Below, piece by piece: positions 37,347-47,403 of a stretch of DNA of 64,000 nt. The translations under genes and the position numbers were made by a program. The stretch's first letter is position 1. Each line of letters begins with the position of its first letter. The notes under the pieces are model-generated. The model did not search any database. It had not been told where the DNA came from and worked only from the letters and a program-made list of their open reading frames with translations. Location: assembly GCF_001484605.1 (NCBI RefSeq), contig NZ_CP013747.1, forward strand, positions 4,960,001 through 5,024,000, in the 5' to 3' direction. Source of the stretch: Pseudarthrobacter sulfonivorans. GTDB lineage: Bacteria; Actinomycetota; Actinomycetes; Actinomycetales; Micrococcaceae.

Positions 37347-37633
37347 ACCTTTGGTCGGACAAACGGCCGCATTCCCGCTCCCAAGCCATAAGAAGGAGCG
37401 AAATTTGGCGAAAAATCCTCAAGAAATCTCGCACAGGTCATGTCATCAGCTCACCCCCAGGCCATGAATAGGTGAAAGACCAACTACGGTCACCAGGGAA
37501 GTCAGAAAGGAGCCAGCAACTGGGTAGATCCCAGCACGCGGAGGGCCAACTCGCCAGGGCCCTGACCCCGCCACCTGTCGGTGACGGTCGAAAACTGAGC
37601 CACCTGTTCCAAACGATTGGGTGGGTGATCACA

Positions 37634-39629
<1,996 letters not shown>

Positions 39630-39746
39630 CCAACTTCTGTGAACGAAAACGACCATTAAGGGCAGGAAGAGGAGTTGGAGGGGAGAGCCGCACGCCCGGT
39701 TTGAGGAAGGCTCACCCGGACGCATACGACGCGATCATCCTGACCA

Positions 39747-40085
39747 TCAAGAACAGTATGAGCGTGCCAACATGGGCACATGCGGAAGGACGGTCCCCTC
39801 CTCCTGAAGGCGGGCTTCGAGGTTGTTCGAAGCGCCGACACGGGCACGGAGCTTGGTCAGGATCTGGTCTTCCAGGACGGGGAGCGTCGAGCCGTTCTCG
39901 CCACCCTGCACTGCGTACCAGTCCCTCAGGGCCGGGTCCTTGAGCTTACGCAGCTCGATGATGTGCCCCCAGGGCAATTGTGCAAAGCTGCTTTGCACGG
40001 TTCCCTCCGGCCAGTCCATGCAGCGGCGAAGGCCCGCATATAGAACAGGTTGTGGCGCGAGAACCCCTCATGTTGGGGAACTCTG
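39747..40085 (-). pseudogene. Fragment of a DUF1016/YhcG-type nuclease-domain protein
   Basis: On the minus strand GFSRHNLFYMRAFAAAW is followed, after a frame change near 40014, by PEGTVQSSFAQLPWGHIIEL and RDWYAVQGGENGSTLPVLED. This is the N-terminal DUF1016 region of YhcG-family proteins. A 5-bp insertion (ACTGG-like) explains the shift. The gene ends soon after VGASNNLEARLQEE, so the C-terminal PDDEXK nuclease domain is absent. Confidence 0.75.
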
Positions 40086-40956
40086 CCCAGGCCACGCCAG
40101 CCGATCTAATACTTTGCTCCCCCAAGGCCGAGCAGTCTGCCGATCCAGAATGATCCGCCCGATCCCCCACTACACCTCCAGCATGGCCGCATCCACCACT
40201 GGCTTGAGACGGCGGGAGCGTCTGGGATAACGACGAACGAGCTAGATGTGAGCTTACCGTCGCAACGCCTTCCATTCCGACGGAGTAGAACGTCCAGACG
40301 AAGACATCCCTGCAATGGTCGATACTCGCATGTTGCGCTAACGCCCCCTGGAACCACTGACATCCGCCCTTGAATTAACCTGCTCCGGCGACCCTTCAGA
40401 CCAGACGGGCCGACCAGGGTAGCCTGCGCGGAGCGGGCCCCGACCGGCTCATGCCCGGCCCCCTTGATTGATTTGCTTTCAGGTCCGTTCGTAGTCAATT
40501 GGGGGCTGAGCATCCGGCTCGTCCAGTAGCGGCGGATCATGTCGCAGTCATCGATGCAGGCGGCCAGACAGGGCTTCCAGACAATCCGCACCGCGTCCTC
40601 CCCGAACCGACCATTGACAGCAATAGGAGCATCAAAGTACACACCCTTTTTCCGGCAGACTTGGAGCAGAACCGAGCTGTCCCAATCCCCGCGCAGGGGG
40701 CGCGGGGGGCTACGTGTCAGTTCTGGGATCAGTGGCTCGCAACTCATGTGCGGACTCGAAATCTCTAATGGCAGTTCCTCCTCCCTTTAGGCCTCTCTCT
40801 CGCGAAAACGAGGATGGCTGCCCATGGTGTTTAGCGGCGGGGCGAGCATCGTGGCCCCGCCGGTAAGTCCCGGTTAACCGGCTTGTTATGCGGGTTCGAG
40901 GGTGATGTGAAGCCCACGGCTTCAAGCTGACCGATGGCGCGGGCGCGCGCTTTCCG
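40086..40956. other. Interval without a supported gene
   Basis: A minus-strand stretch near 40540-40670 reads as protein-like sequence (around KGVYFDAPIAVNGRFGEDAV), but the rest of that frame does not. A minus-strand AGGGAGGAGGAACTGCC at 40769-40785 precedes a start-less copy of the short MRDFE-type ORF found at 51061-51159. Confidence 0.4.
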
Positions 40957-41529
40957 TCATCCCCTGGTGATGGTGAGTTCCCCAGCCTTTGGCCGACCAA
41001 TGAGCTGGCGAGCGACATATTTTCCGTCCTTTGTCTGCTGCTTCAGTTCGATCTTCTCGTCCGTGGTCTTGAGGCCGCTCACTTCGACCATTCTCGGCAC
41101 TTCGATGCCGTCGATGGCGGGCATGCCTGTATTTGCTGCGCGGTGGACGCTCGACGTATTTGGGCTGAACTCGTTTGTGGTATTGACGGACCAATACAAG
41201 TTCCCGGTCGGTTGGAGGAGTCCGGACGGCTCGGCAGGGGACACAACCGACATGCGTGGCCCAGCTCCGGACACGCTCTGTGTCCCCGGCGCCGCGGACG
41301 CCGGCTGTCCCGTGACGTATGCTGCCATTAGACACAAGAGAGCCAGCCGCGCGGAGCGCGTCACAGCGGCGAAGCTAACATGACCCGATGTTGCGGAGGG
41401 CACGACGTTCGAAGTAGCCCCATGCGTCAGGGTGCGTTGTGCTGTTCGTGATGGCTGACTCCACTCCTTGGGAGTCATATTCATCGATAGTGTGGCTTCG
41501 GGCTGTTTGTTAATAGGCATGTCGATCAC
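40957..41529 (-). pseudogene. Secreted-protein/phage tail tube chimera, truncated
   Basis: A 190-codon frame. The N-terminal part has a signal-peptide-like segment (SARLALLCLMAAYVTG, then QPASAAPG). A linker follows, then GNLYWSVNTTNEFSPNTSSV. From GMPAIDGIEVPRMVEVSGLK through RQLIGRPKAGELTITRG it matches the gp19-type tail tube protein of T4-like phages and contractile injection systems. The frame stops right after TRG, where the next frame begins GMTES, so a one-base loss truncated it. Tail tubes are cytoplasmic, so a signal peptide is unexpected and the gene is probably a recombinant fusion. Confidence 0.65.
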
Positions 41530-41539
41530 TTTTCATCGT

Positions 41540-41730
41540 TGGAGGGTGGCGCTCGTGTAGGTACATTCACAAGTTAGTTTTCGCCGCTTCAGTGAAGCTT
41601 CTGTTCTTCTTCATATCCTCTGCGATCAGCTCACTTCGGGTGCAGGCACCAACGCGCGTTGACCGATTGAGCGCTCCGGATTCGGTTCGCTATCAGCCTA
41701 GGCGGGATCAGTCTTCGGTGACCGCTGTAT
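41540..41730 (-). repeat. Cassette leader copy E
   Basis: Read on the minus strand, CAGAGGATATGAAGAAGAAC and CAGAAGCTTCACTGAAG match the other leaders. An ATG-initiated short frame, MKKNRSFTEAAKTNL, is present with AGAGGAT upstream. No ORF2 follows; the next gene is the chimera at 40957-41529. Confidence 0.6.
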
Positions 41731-42457
41731 GGCACCCAACTTTTGCCGCATCAGGACTTCTCACGCCGTGCGCCGCTGCGGGCCCATTTTGTGGCTAGAT
41801 GACTTGGCGAGGCCGGGGCCAGGCGATTCATCCACAATCGCCAGTGGAGGTGTTGGGGTCTCTGACTTAACCTCAGAAATCCGCTCATCCTCTCCCGCCT
41901 GTGCCTGCCGACCTGGAATGAGTAATGTCTTTCACATTAGATCCGGCGGCTGGCCGTGTTCAGAGACGCCTAACACGAAGGAACTCCTGTGAACCGGCGA
42001 TGTAGACAATCACCGGATTAACAGGAGTTCCGCCTCATTAAAAGCCGCCACGCCGCACTACCGTTCGTCTCCGGGCGCCACAGGTTTGGGAAAAGGCTCT
42101 TAGCGGGGGCGGAAATCCGCATCTGCTGACGGTCCGCCCATCAGGAGCAGCCGTAGACGCCCTCGTTTGTTGACCCGGATGGAAACGGAGGCTGGGGCAC
42201 CGGCCGCGTAGATCTCCCCGGCACACGATCCGTGGTTCATCGTCCATAATCAGGGGTTGAAAAACTCGTGAATAGATGCAGAACCGTTTCATTATCGTCT
42301 CCGAATCTTGCTTGTTTGCCGTCGTCTGTGAGCACAAACTGAACGCATCACACCGCACCGCGAACGGGAGCGGGGGTGCCATCCCACTACACGGCAATGA
42401 GGCCATCACGTCCAGTGGACGTCTTCACTCGCAATCCCTTGAGCAAGCAGGATGTAA
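41731..42457. other. Interval without a supported gene
   Basis: Nothing coding recognised. An imperfect inverted sequence GAACTCCTGTGAACCGGCG / CCGGATTAACAGGAGTTC lies at about 41980-42032 and is the only structure noticed. Confidence 0.45.
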
Positions 42458-43141
42458 ATGAGCATCAACTTCCGGGCACCGTGGGGACGGCTGCCCAAGC
42501 ATTCCGGACCCGGAAACGGGATCCCCGCCCGCGGGACCAGGTCCCAGACGCAGCCGAATGCCGCGCGACCAAAGCGCCGGCGCACGGCGAAGGTACGTCC
42601 CCTACTGGCGGTCCTGGCGCTGACTGCTGGACTGGGACTCGTTGTGCCCGGCACCGCCTCGGCGGCCCCCTTCTGCGGAATCACCTGGGGTTCGCTGGCC
42701 AAGTCGACCGCCACGCTGGCGTTGGGTCCAAGCCAGGATCCGATCACCAATATCCGCTCCGGGCGCCACGCATGCTTCGACCGTCTGGTGGTGGACGTCA
42801 ACGGCGAGGTCCCCAGATACACCGTGCGGTATGTCAGTGCCGTGACGCAGGACGGGTCCGGCTTTACCCTTCCGCTGCGGGGCGGCGCGTTCATCGATGT
42901 GACAGTCATGGCACCGGCCCATGACCAGAACTACAACCCGACCTACACCCCGGCGAACCGGGACGAAGCGGTGAACGTTGCCGGCTTCCAGACCTTCCGC
43001 CAGGTGGCCTTCGCAGGCACCTTCGAGGCGGTGACGGAGATCGGGCTGGGGGTCCGCGCACGGCTGCCGTTCCGGGTATTCACGCTGGCTGGCCCGGGCA
43101 ACGGGTCTCGGCTGGTGATCGATGTAGCACACCGCTGGTGA
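42458..43141 (+). CDS. Secreted AMIN-like domain protein
   Basis: A 227-residue protein. The N-terminus is basic (RPKRRRTAKVRP), then a hydrophobic segment LLAVLALTAGLGLVVPGTAS with an ASA-like cleavage site before APFCGITWGSLA. The mature part matches actinobacterial AMIN-like proteins: RSGRHACFDRLVVDV, LPLRGGAFIDVTV, GVRARLPFRVFTL and a terminal VIDVAHRW. The function in the cell envelope is unknown. It is intact, and has high GC unlike its neighbours. Confidence 0.82.
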   Translation: MSINFRAPWGRLPKHSGPGNGIPARGTRSQTQPNAARPKRRRTAKVRPLLAVLALTAGLGLVVPGTASAAPFCGITWGSLAKSTATLALGPSQDPITNIRSGRHACFDRLVVDVNGEVPRYTVRYVSAVTQDGSGFTLPLRGGAFIDVTVMAPAHDQNYNPTYTPANRDEAVNVAGFQTFRQVAFAGTFEAVTEIGLGVRARLPFRVFTLAGPGNGSRLVIDVAHRW

Positions 43142-43245
43142 CGCCTGGGACCAGCCAGCCAGGGTGCTGAAGAACGACGGCGGCGCCCGGGTTCCGCATG
43201 AAGGCGATGCCATTAGGGCGCGCACCAGGCAGTAGTTCTAAGGGT

Positions 43246-43268
43246 GGGGTTGCGGGATCCGCAGCCCC
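43246..43268 (+). terminator. Probable terminator after the AMIN-like gene
   Basis: GGGGTTGCGG-GAT-CCGCAGCCCC, one mismatch in a 10-bp stem, followed by TACTTTCC. Confidence 0.55.
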
Positions 43269-43459
43269 TACTTTCCTGTGTGACCATAGGGGCGGCTACT
43301 CCCTTTGACCAAGGAACTGAGACGCCGACGTCATGCAGGGTGCTCTTTGCAGTCATGGCTTCGTTTCCAGCCGGCGACTCTGCCTATGAACGTGAACCGA
43401 TCGCATCCGCACCTGGGCGGTGACCCCGAAAGCAATTCAGTCCTCTGTCGTCCGATGAA

Positions 43460-43815
43460 GCCAGGACCTGGCGCGATATGCCCGCCAGGCGCCGGAGGTA
43501 AGCCTTCTCCGCGACGAAGTCGATGAGCTGGTGGACTCCATCAGCAGCGACGACCACGCCGGCATCCGGATGGCCCTGGACCACCTCACGGCTCTTGGCC
43601 ACCGCAGAATCGTCCTTGTCGACGGCGGAACAGCCGTACGAACTGCAGTCCCTACGGACGTGTCTGTCCTGGGCTACGACGACAGCCAGTTCGCCCGGCT
43701 CAGCTACGTGCAGCTGTCATCCATCAGCCAGGACGCGCCGCTGCTTGCCCCTGCTGCTGTGGACCGCACGGAACCCAATCGCCAGCCCATGTCGTCAGCA
43801 CGCCTCACCTGGTAG
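43460..43815 (+). pseudogene. LacI family regulator remnant
   Basis: Reads LLRDEVDELVDSISSDDHAG, then LDHLTALGHRRIVLVDGG, then jumps to VPTDVSVLGYDDSQFARLSY and VQLSSISQDAPLLA. These are two separate parts of the LacI ligand-binding domain, with ~80-100 residues missing between. No helix-turn-helix remains and an upstream TGA closes the frame. Confidence 0.7.
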
Positions 43816-44042
43816 TCCATAAAACCCACAGCCCCGACCCGATCCCCGCAAGCTGCCGAAATGCCCGCCAGGCCGCTAGGCGCAGCACCCGGTGAGGGTT
43901 CGGCCTAGGCTAAGAGCCTGCCCCTACGGAGTTTAGGAACAGGCTCTAAGCGCGCCAGCAGTGGTAGTTGCCAGGCCGAGACACTTTGTGCTTCCAGATG
44001 TGTTGGTCTCGATCGGCGGCTGAAGGAGCACTTGTCCCGTAA
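43816..44042. other. Intergenic with an inverted repeat
   Basis: AGAGCCTG at about 43913 and CAGGCTCT at about 43942 form an interrupted hairpin with an inner CCT/AGG pair. It resembles the paired ends of an excised insertion sequence. Confidence 0.4.
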
Positions 44043-44792
44043 TTACGGCTCCACGTACGGACCGGTATTGCCACACACCGTGTTCGATGGAGAAGAGCTG
44101 CCGAAATCGTTGATTGCTGTCACGTAGAAGCAGTAATTCGTGTTTAACGTTCCCGTGCCCACAAAAATAGACGCATCCTTGAAGGCATGGGTGGGAGCAT
44201 CGAAGGCTTTTACGAACCACTGGCCTGCGCCGTTCACTTGATAATATAAACGGTACCTCAATTCCCATTCTGAACGCTCGAACGTAACCCCTGCTTCCAC
44301 CCAATTAATAGAGAGTCGAAGGTTTTTAGGGATTGATGGTCTGAAGCCCGCGCATCTTTCCGGAGAGTAGGTTTTTCCGGCTCCATTTACTGCAGCAACT
44401 CGGTAGCAAAGATACTTACCAGTAGGGAGATTACGGAAATTTGCGGTATAACGCTTACCCGTCGTGGCAATAGAAGTGCTGAATACCTTCGAGAATTGTG
44501 TCCATATTCTCCCGGACGCAGTCCGATACTCCACGGTGAAGAAAGATTCATTTGTCGAGGCATCGGTCCAGGCAATTTCGTCAGCGTTAGAAAAAATTCT
44601 CTTGGCTGATACATTTGCCGGTGCCACGGGTCCGGTTTGCATTACAGTCTCACCAATGGATGGCATCGCATGGCCGGCGGTGGGAGCCGCAAGCAGTGCA
44701 AGAATGCAACCCAAAACTACTCCTGCAGATTTATACAAGGTGCCAGATCGCTTTCTTTCGCAGTCCTGGTTTGACATTCTCATAGCGGGCAT
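44043..44792 (-). CDS. Secreted protein with two fibronectin type III domains
   Basis: A 249-residue protein from ATG 44792, with AAAGGAGT upstream. Signal peptide: GVVLGCILALLAAPTAGHA, cleavage before MPS. FnIII 1 runs from VAPANVSAKRIF to SPERCAGF. FnIII 2 runs from IPKNLRLSINW to SNTVCGN, with paired cysteines. Base composition is clearly lower in GC than the catabolic genes, suggesting import. Cassette A lies directly upstream on the same strand. The function is unknown, perhaps adhesion or carbohydrate binding. Confidence 0.75.
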   Translation of the reverse strand: MPAMRMSNQDCERKRSGTLYKSAGVVLGCILALLAAPTAGHAMPSIGETVMQTGPVAPANVSAKRIFSNADEIAWTDASTNESFFTVEYRTASGRIWTQFSKVFSTSIATTGKRYTANFRNLPTGKYLCYRVAAVNGAGKTYSPERCAGFRPSIPKNLRLSINWVEAGVTFERSEWELRYRLYYQVNGAGQWFVKAFDAPTHAFKDASIFVGTGTLNTNYCFYVTAINDFGSSSPSNTVCGNTGPYVEP

Positions 44793-45048
44793 TTTCACTC
44801 CTTTAGGGTGATTTGTCTGGATGGCGGTACGCCAAATATTGAAGAACAAGATGTGTTTCCTTTCCGGTTTATATGTATCGGGCTGGATGTTCTAAGGGTC
44901 ACGGAGGGGCTTAAGCGATCCTTAATCACCTCTATGGGCCGGGCCTGTCCGAGCTGGTGGACTCGGGCGGCTGCTACTGGTGGGTTGAGTTGTCTTCTGC
45001 AAGGGTTTCGCGAGGGTGCCCCGGTTCCCTGTCATCTGGCTAGGGCTG

Positions 45049-45348
45049 TCAATCCAAGCAGTCCGGCCAAATTTCCTGACCCCAGGTTCCGTGATCGTTA
45101 GCAGGTGCGGGCTGCAACTCGTCTGGTGCCACGGGTCCGGCGGGCTTCGCTTGTGCCAGAAGCCATTCAACGTGGCGTCCTGCACGTTCAGGCATCGACA
45201 GACCCTTCCAGACGTACGTCCGACCCTCAGGATTCCCCGAGGGGATCCACCATCCGGTTTCCGGGCAACGGACTCCTGTCGCCGCTTCAACCCGGGCACC
45301 GCCGCGTGATTTACCGTCGTGGATCCTGGATGTTCCTATTCGTTTCAT
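45049..45348 (-). CDS. Cassette ORF2, copy A (CPETGWW-motif small protein)
   Basis: A 99-residue protein beginning MKRIGTSRIHDGKSRGG, with GGAG 8 nt before the ATG. Conserved blocks: GARVEAATGVRCPETGWW, YVWKGLSMPERAGRHVEWLL and WGQEIWPDCLD. Close paralogues are at 56141-56335 and 59981-60283. The CPxxGWW...G..MP...W pattern recalls small proteins found with secretion-system effectors, but I cannot name the family. It is followed on the same strand by the FnIII gene. Confidence 0.7.
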   Translation of the reverse strand: MKRIGTSRIHDGKSRGGARVEAATGVRCPETGWWIPSGNPEGRTYVWKGLSMPERAGRHVEWLLAQAKPAGPVAPDELQPAPANDHGTWGQEIWPDCLD

Positions 45349-45392
45349 GATCAGGATCTCCTCTGAATCGTTAAGTGCGGGCGGGGGTCTTT

Positions 45393-45548
45393 TCAGATCA
45401 GCCTCAGTGCGTTGAACAGTGGCCGATGTTGATGCCGGGTTCCGTCACGTTTTGTGGCTCCGTGTACATTTCCCAAGCTAGGTCCCGCGCCTTCAGGGAA
45501 GCTTCTGTGTTTCTTCAGATCCTCTGCGGTCACTCCCACGTCGGGCAT
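45393..45548 (-). CDS. Cassette leader ORF1, copy A
   Basis: A 51-residue frame MPDVGVTAEDLKKHRSFPEG onward. The DNA aligns with the leader copies at 50645 (D), 56.5 kb (B) and 60.4 kb (C), but an extra G after TTGG shifts the frame, so the YTEP block is not read in copy A. It ends 45 nt before ORF2. It may be a leader peptide or a small protein; no function is known. Confidence 0.4.
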   Translation of the reverse strand: MPDVGVTAEDLKKHRSFPEGAGPSLGNVHGATKRDGTRHQHRPLFNALRLI

Positions 45549-46304
45549 CGTGACCAGCTCAGGCTCCCGTTAGAACGTTCCGGATTTCGTTCGTTATTGA
45601 CCAGGAAAAATCCGAATCGCTCTTCGGTGTGATCGCTGTATGGCGACCCAGCGGCTGGGCGACCAACTTCATCATGCCCGCGGGAGTCCAGCTGACTTCT
45701 ATCAGGGGAATAGATGCGCCGGCACTGCGAAGGGATAAGCGATACGCGGCCAAGGGCTCGCCATCACAGGACACGGAACAGGGAGCGGAGCACGGGCTGG
45801 TTACGCCTGCGACAACCATGCAGATCCCTGATGAACTGTGCCATAGCCGCCTGTCCAGCGTCACACGCAGTGCCGAGCCCTCGTGGACGCCACCTCCCAT
45901 GACGTGGCATCCTGCACCTTCAGGCGGCGTCCCGGTCGAGCCCGACGGATGGGTCGCCGCCGCTTCCGGGGCTTTGCCGACTAACCTTCCGATGCGACCA
46001 GCCCGGGATGACGGCCTTGATGTCTTCATCTCCATAGCAGAGCCCTGAGCGCCCGGGCTAGTGGGCGCGGTGCGACGGCGGGACGGGTGCACCGAAAATG
46101 GCGGCACCCGTCCCGTTTGGGATGCCGGGATCGTCAATTGCGTGGCCAGTAGCGAGTCCGTGGGGGATGGTCCCTCCATGCTGGCCATGAAGCTCAGTGT
46201 CCTCTCCACCGGCGGGGCCGGAAGAGCGACCCGGCCGACGTGTTCGCCGACGCCGTTACCATCCTGAGGCAGACGAATCTGCGCCCCGTGGCCGCCGAAT
46301 TCAC
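45549..46304. other. Interval upstream of cassette A
   Basis: Contains the outer part of the cassette leader (to about 45660). A plus-strand open frame at 45629-46048 (IAVWRPSGWATNFIMPAGVQ and onward) is protein-like at its start only, and no ribosome site or family was found. Confidence 0.35.
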
Positions 46305-47310
46305 ATGACCGACCGTAGGAAGCACCAGAAGTACAAGGATGACGCCATAGAGCACGTGATTTCCTCCGGCCCTCCGATCGCCCAGGTTGCGTCGGATATT
46401 GGCGTGAAAGAGGGGACGCTGGGGACCTGGGAGCGTAAATGTAGGGAGCAGCATCCGGAGCGCTTCGTAACCGAGGAGAAGGCACCGGTGTCCTGGGAAA
46501 AGCACGAGAAAGCGCTGGTGGCCGAGAACGCGAAGCTGAAGCAGGAAATCGAGTCTTCCGGGAAAAGTCAGCGCCTTCTTTGCAGCGAAGCAACGGTAGA
46601 GGATTTCTACGAGTTCATCGAAACAGAGAAGGCGAACCATACGGTCGCCTGGCTATGTCGGACCCTGAAGATCTCCCAAGCCTCGTTCTACTGGTGCGCA
46701 ATCCCAGGGGCCCGTCCCAGCGCGCCGCGAGGCGCTCGTGGAGGCGGTGGCCCGCAAGTTCACGGAGACCGGCGGCAAGGCCGGGCGGGATCAGCTATCC
46801 AGAATCCAGGCGAAGACCGCCCATATCGGGAACCACATGCTCGACGGGAACGGCGGGTGGGACTTCTCATCCGAAGTGCCCGGAACCCGGCTGGACGGGG
46901 ATATCACGTACTTGGGCCGGTGAGGGGCTGGCTGTATCTGGCCACTGTGATCGATCTGTGCACCGGCGTGGTGATCGGCTGGAACATGGACAAGCACATG
47001 CGCACCGAGCTGTGCACGGGCGCGTTGGCCAGGGTTCCGCGACAACGGCTGGCTGCATGCCGATAGGGCGATCTTCCATTCCGAACCGCGGCACAGAGAA
47101 CACCTTCACCGAATTCCGGCCGGTGCACCAGGAACGACATCACCCAATCCATGGGCAAAGTCGGCGTGTGCCGGTATGACGTGGTCGCCGAGAATTTCTT
47201 CTCGCATGTGACGACCGAGTTCTACCACCACACACCTTCGTCAGCCGGCTCGCAGCCCGCACCTGGATCATGGGCTACATCGAGTCCTGGTACAACCGCA
47301 AACGGCACCC
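46305..47310 (+). pseudogene. Decayed IS3-family insertion sequence transposase
   Basis: OrfA reads MTDRRKHQKYKDDAIEHVIS with helix-turn-helix PPIAQVASDIGVKEGTLGTW. OrfB pieces occur in several frames: VAWLCRTLKISQASFYW, then VPGTRLDGDITYL (first Asp), LYLATVIDLCTGVVIGWNMD, a damaged second-Asp region, and VVAENFFSHV (Glu), then RTWIMGYIESWYNRKR. At least four frameshifts. Fossil element. Confidence 0.8.
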
Positions 47311-47403
47311 AACGCCAGAGCCCGGCACCGACCCCGGCTGCAGCACTCACCGCTGCCAGACCCGCGATCAGCAATCCCTGGCCGCGCAACCGTAGTTGCG
47401 GAC

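Larger units (their letters stand above)
37025..37633. other. Non-coding interval between benE block and first IS21
   Basis: Holds the right direct repeat, three GGTCATGTC 9-mers and the palindrome at 37326-37346; the IS21 left end lies in its last ~100 bp. No gene seen. Confidence 0.55.

Noticed and set aside
39680..39720. GAGCCGCACGCCCGGTTTGA, similar to a group II intron domain V
   Set aside because: The hairpin lacks the GAAA loop and the catalytic triad pairing, and no maturase or intron 5' end is present in the right orientation.
40106..40747. 213-codon minus-strand ORF as a gene
   Set aside because: Only ~50 codons look protein-like; the rest is low-plausibility Arg/Cys/Gly sequence, with no ribosome site or family.
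45559..46593. 344-codon minus-strand ORF
   Set aside because: Pro/Arg/Ser-rich and overlapping both the cassette leader and the IS3 OrfA; no coding features.
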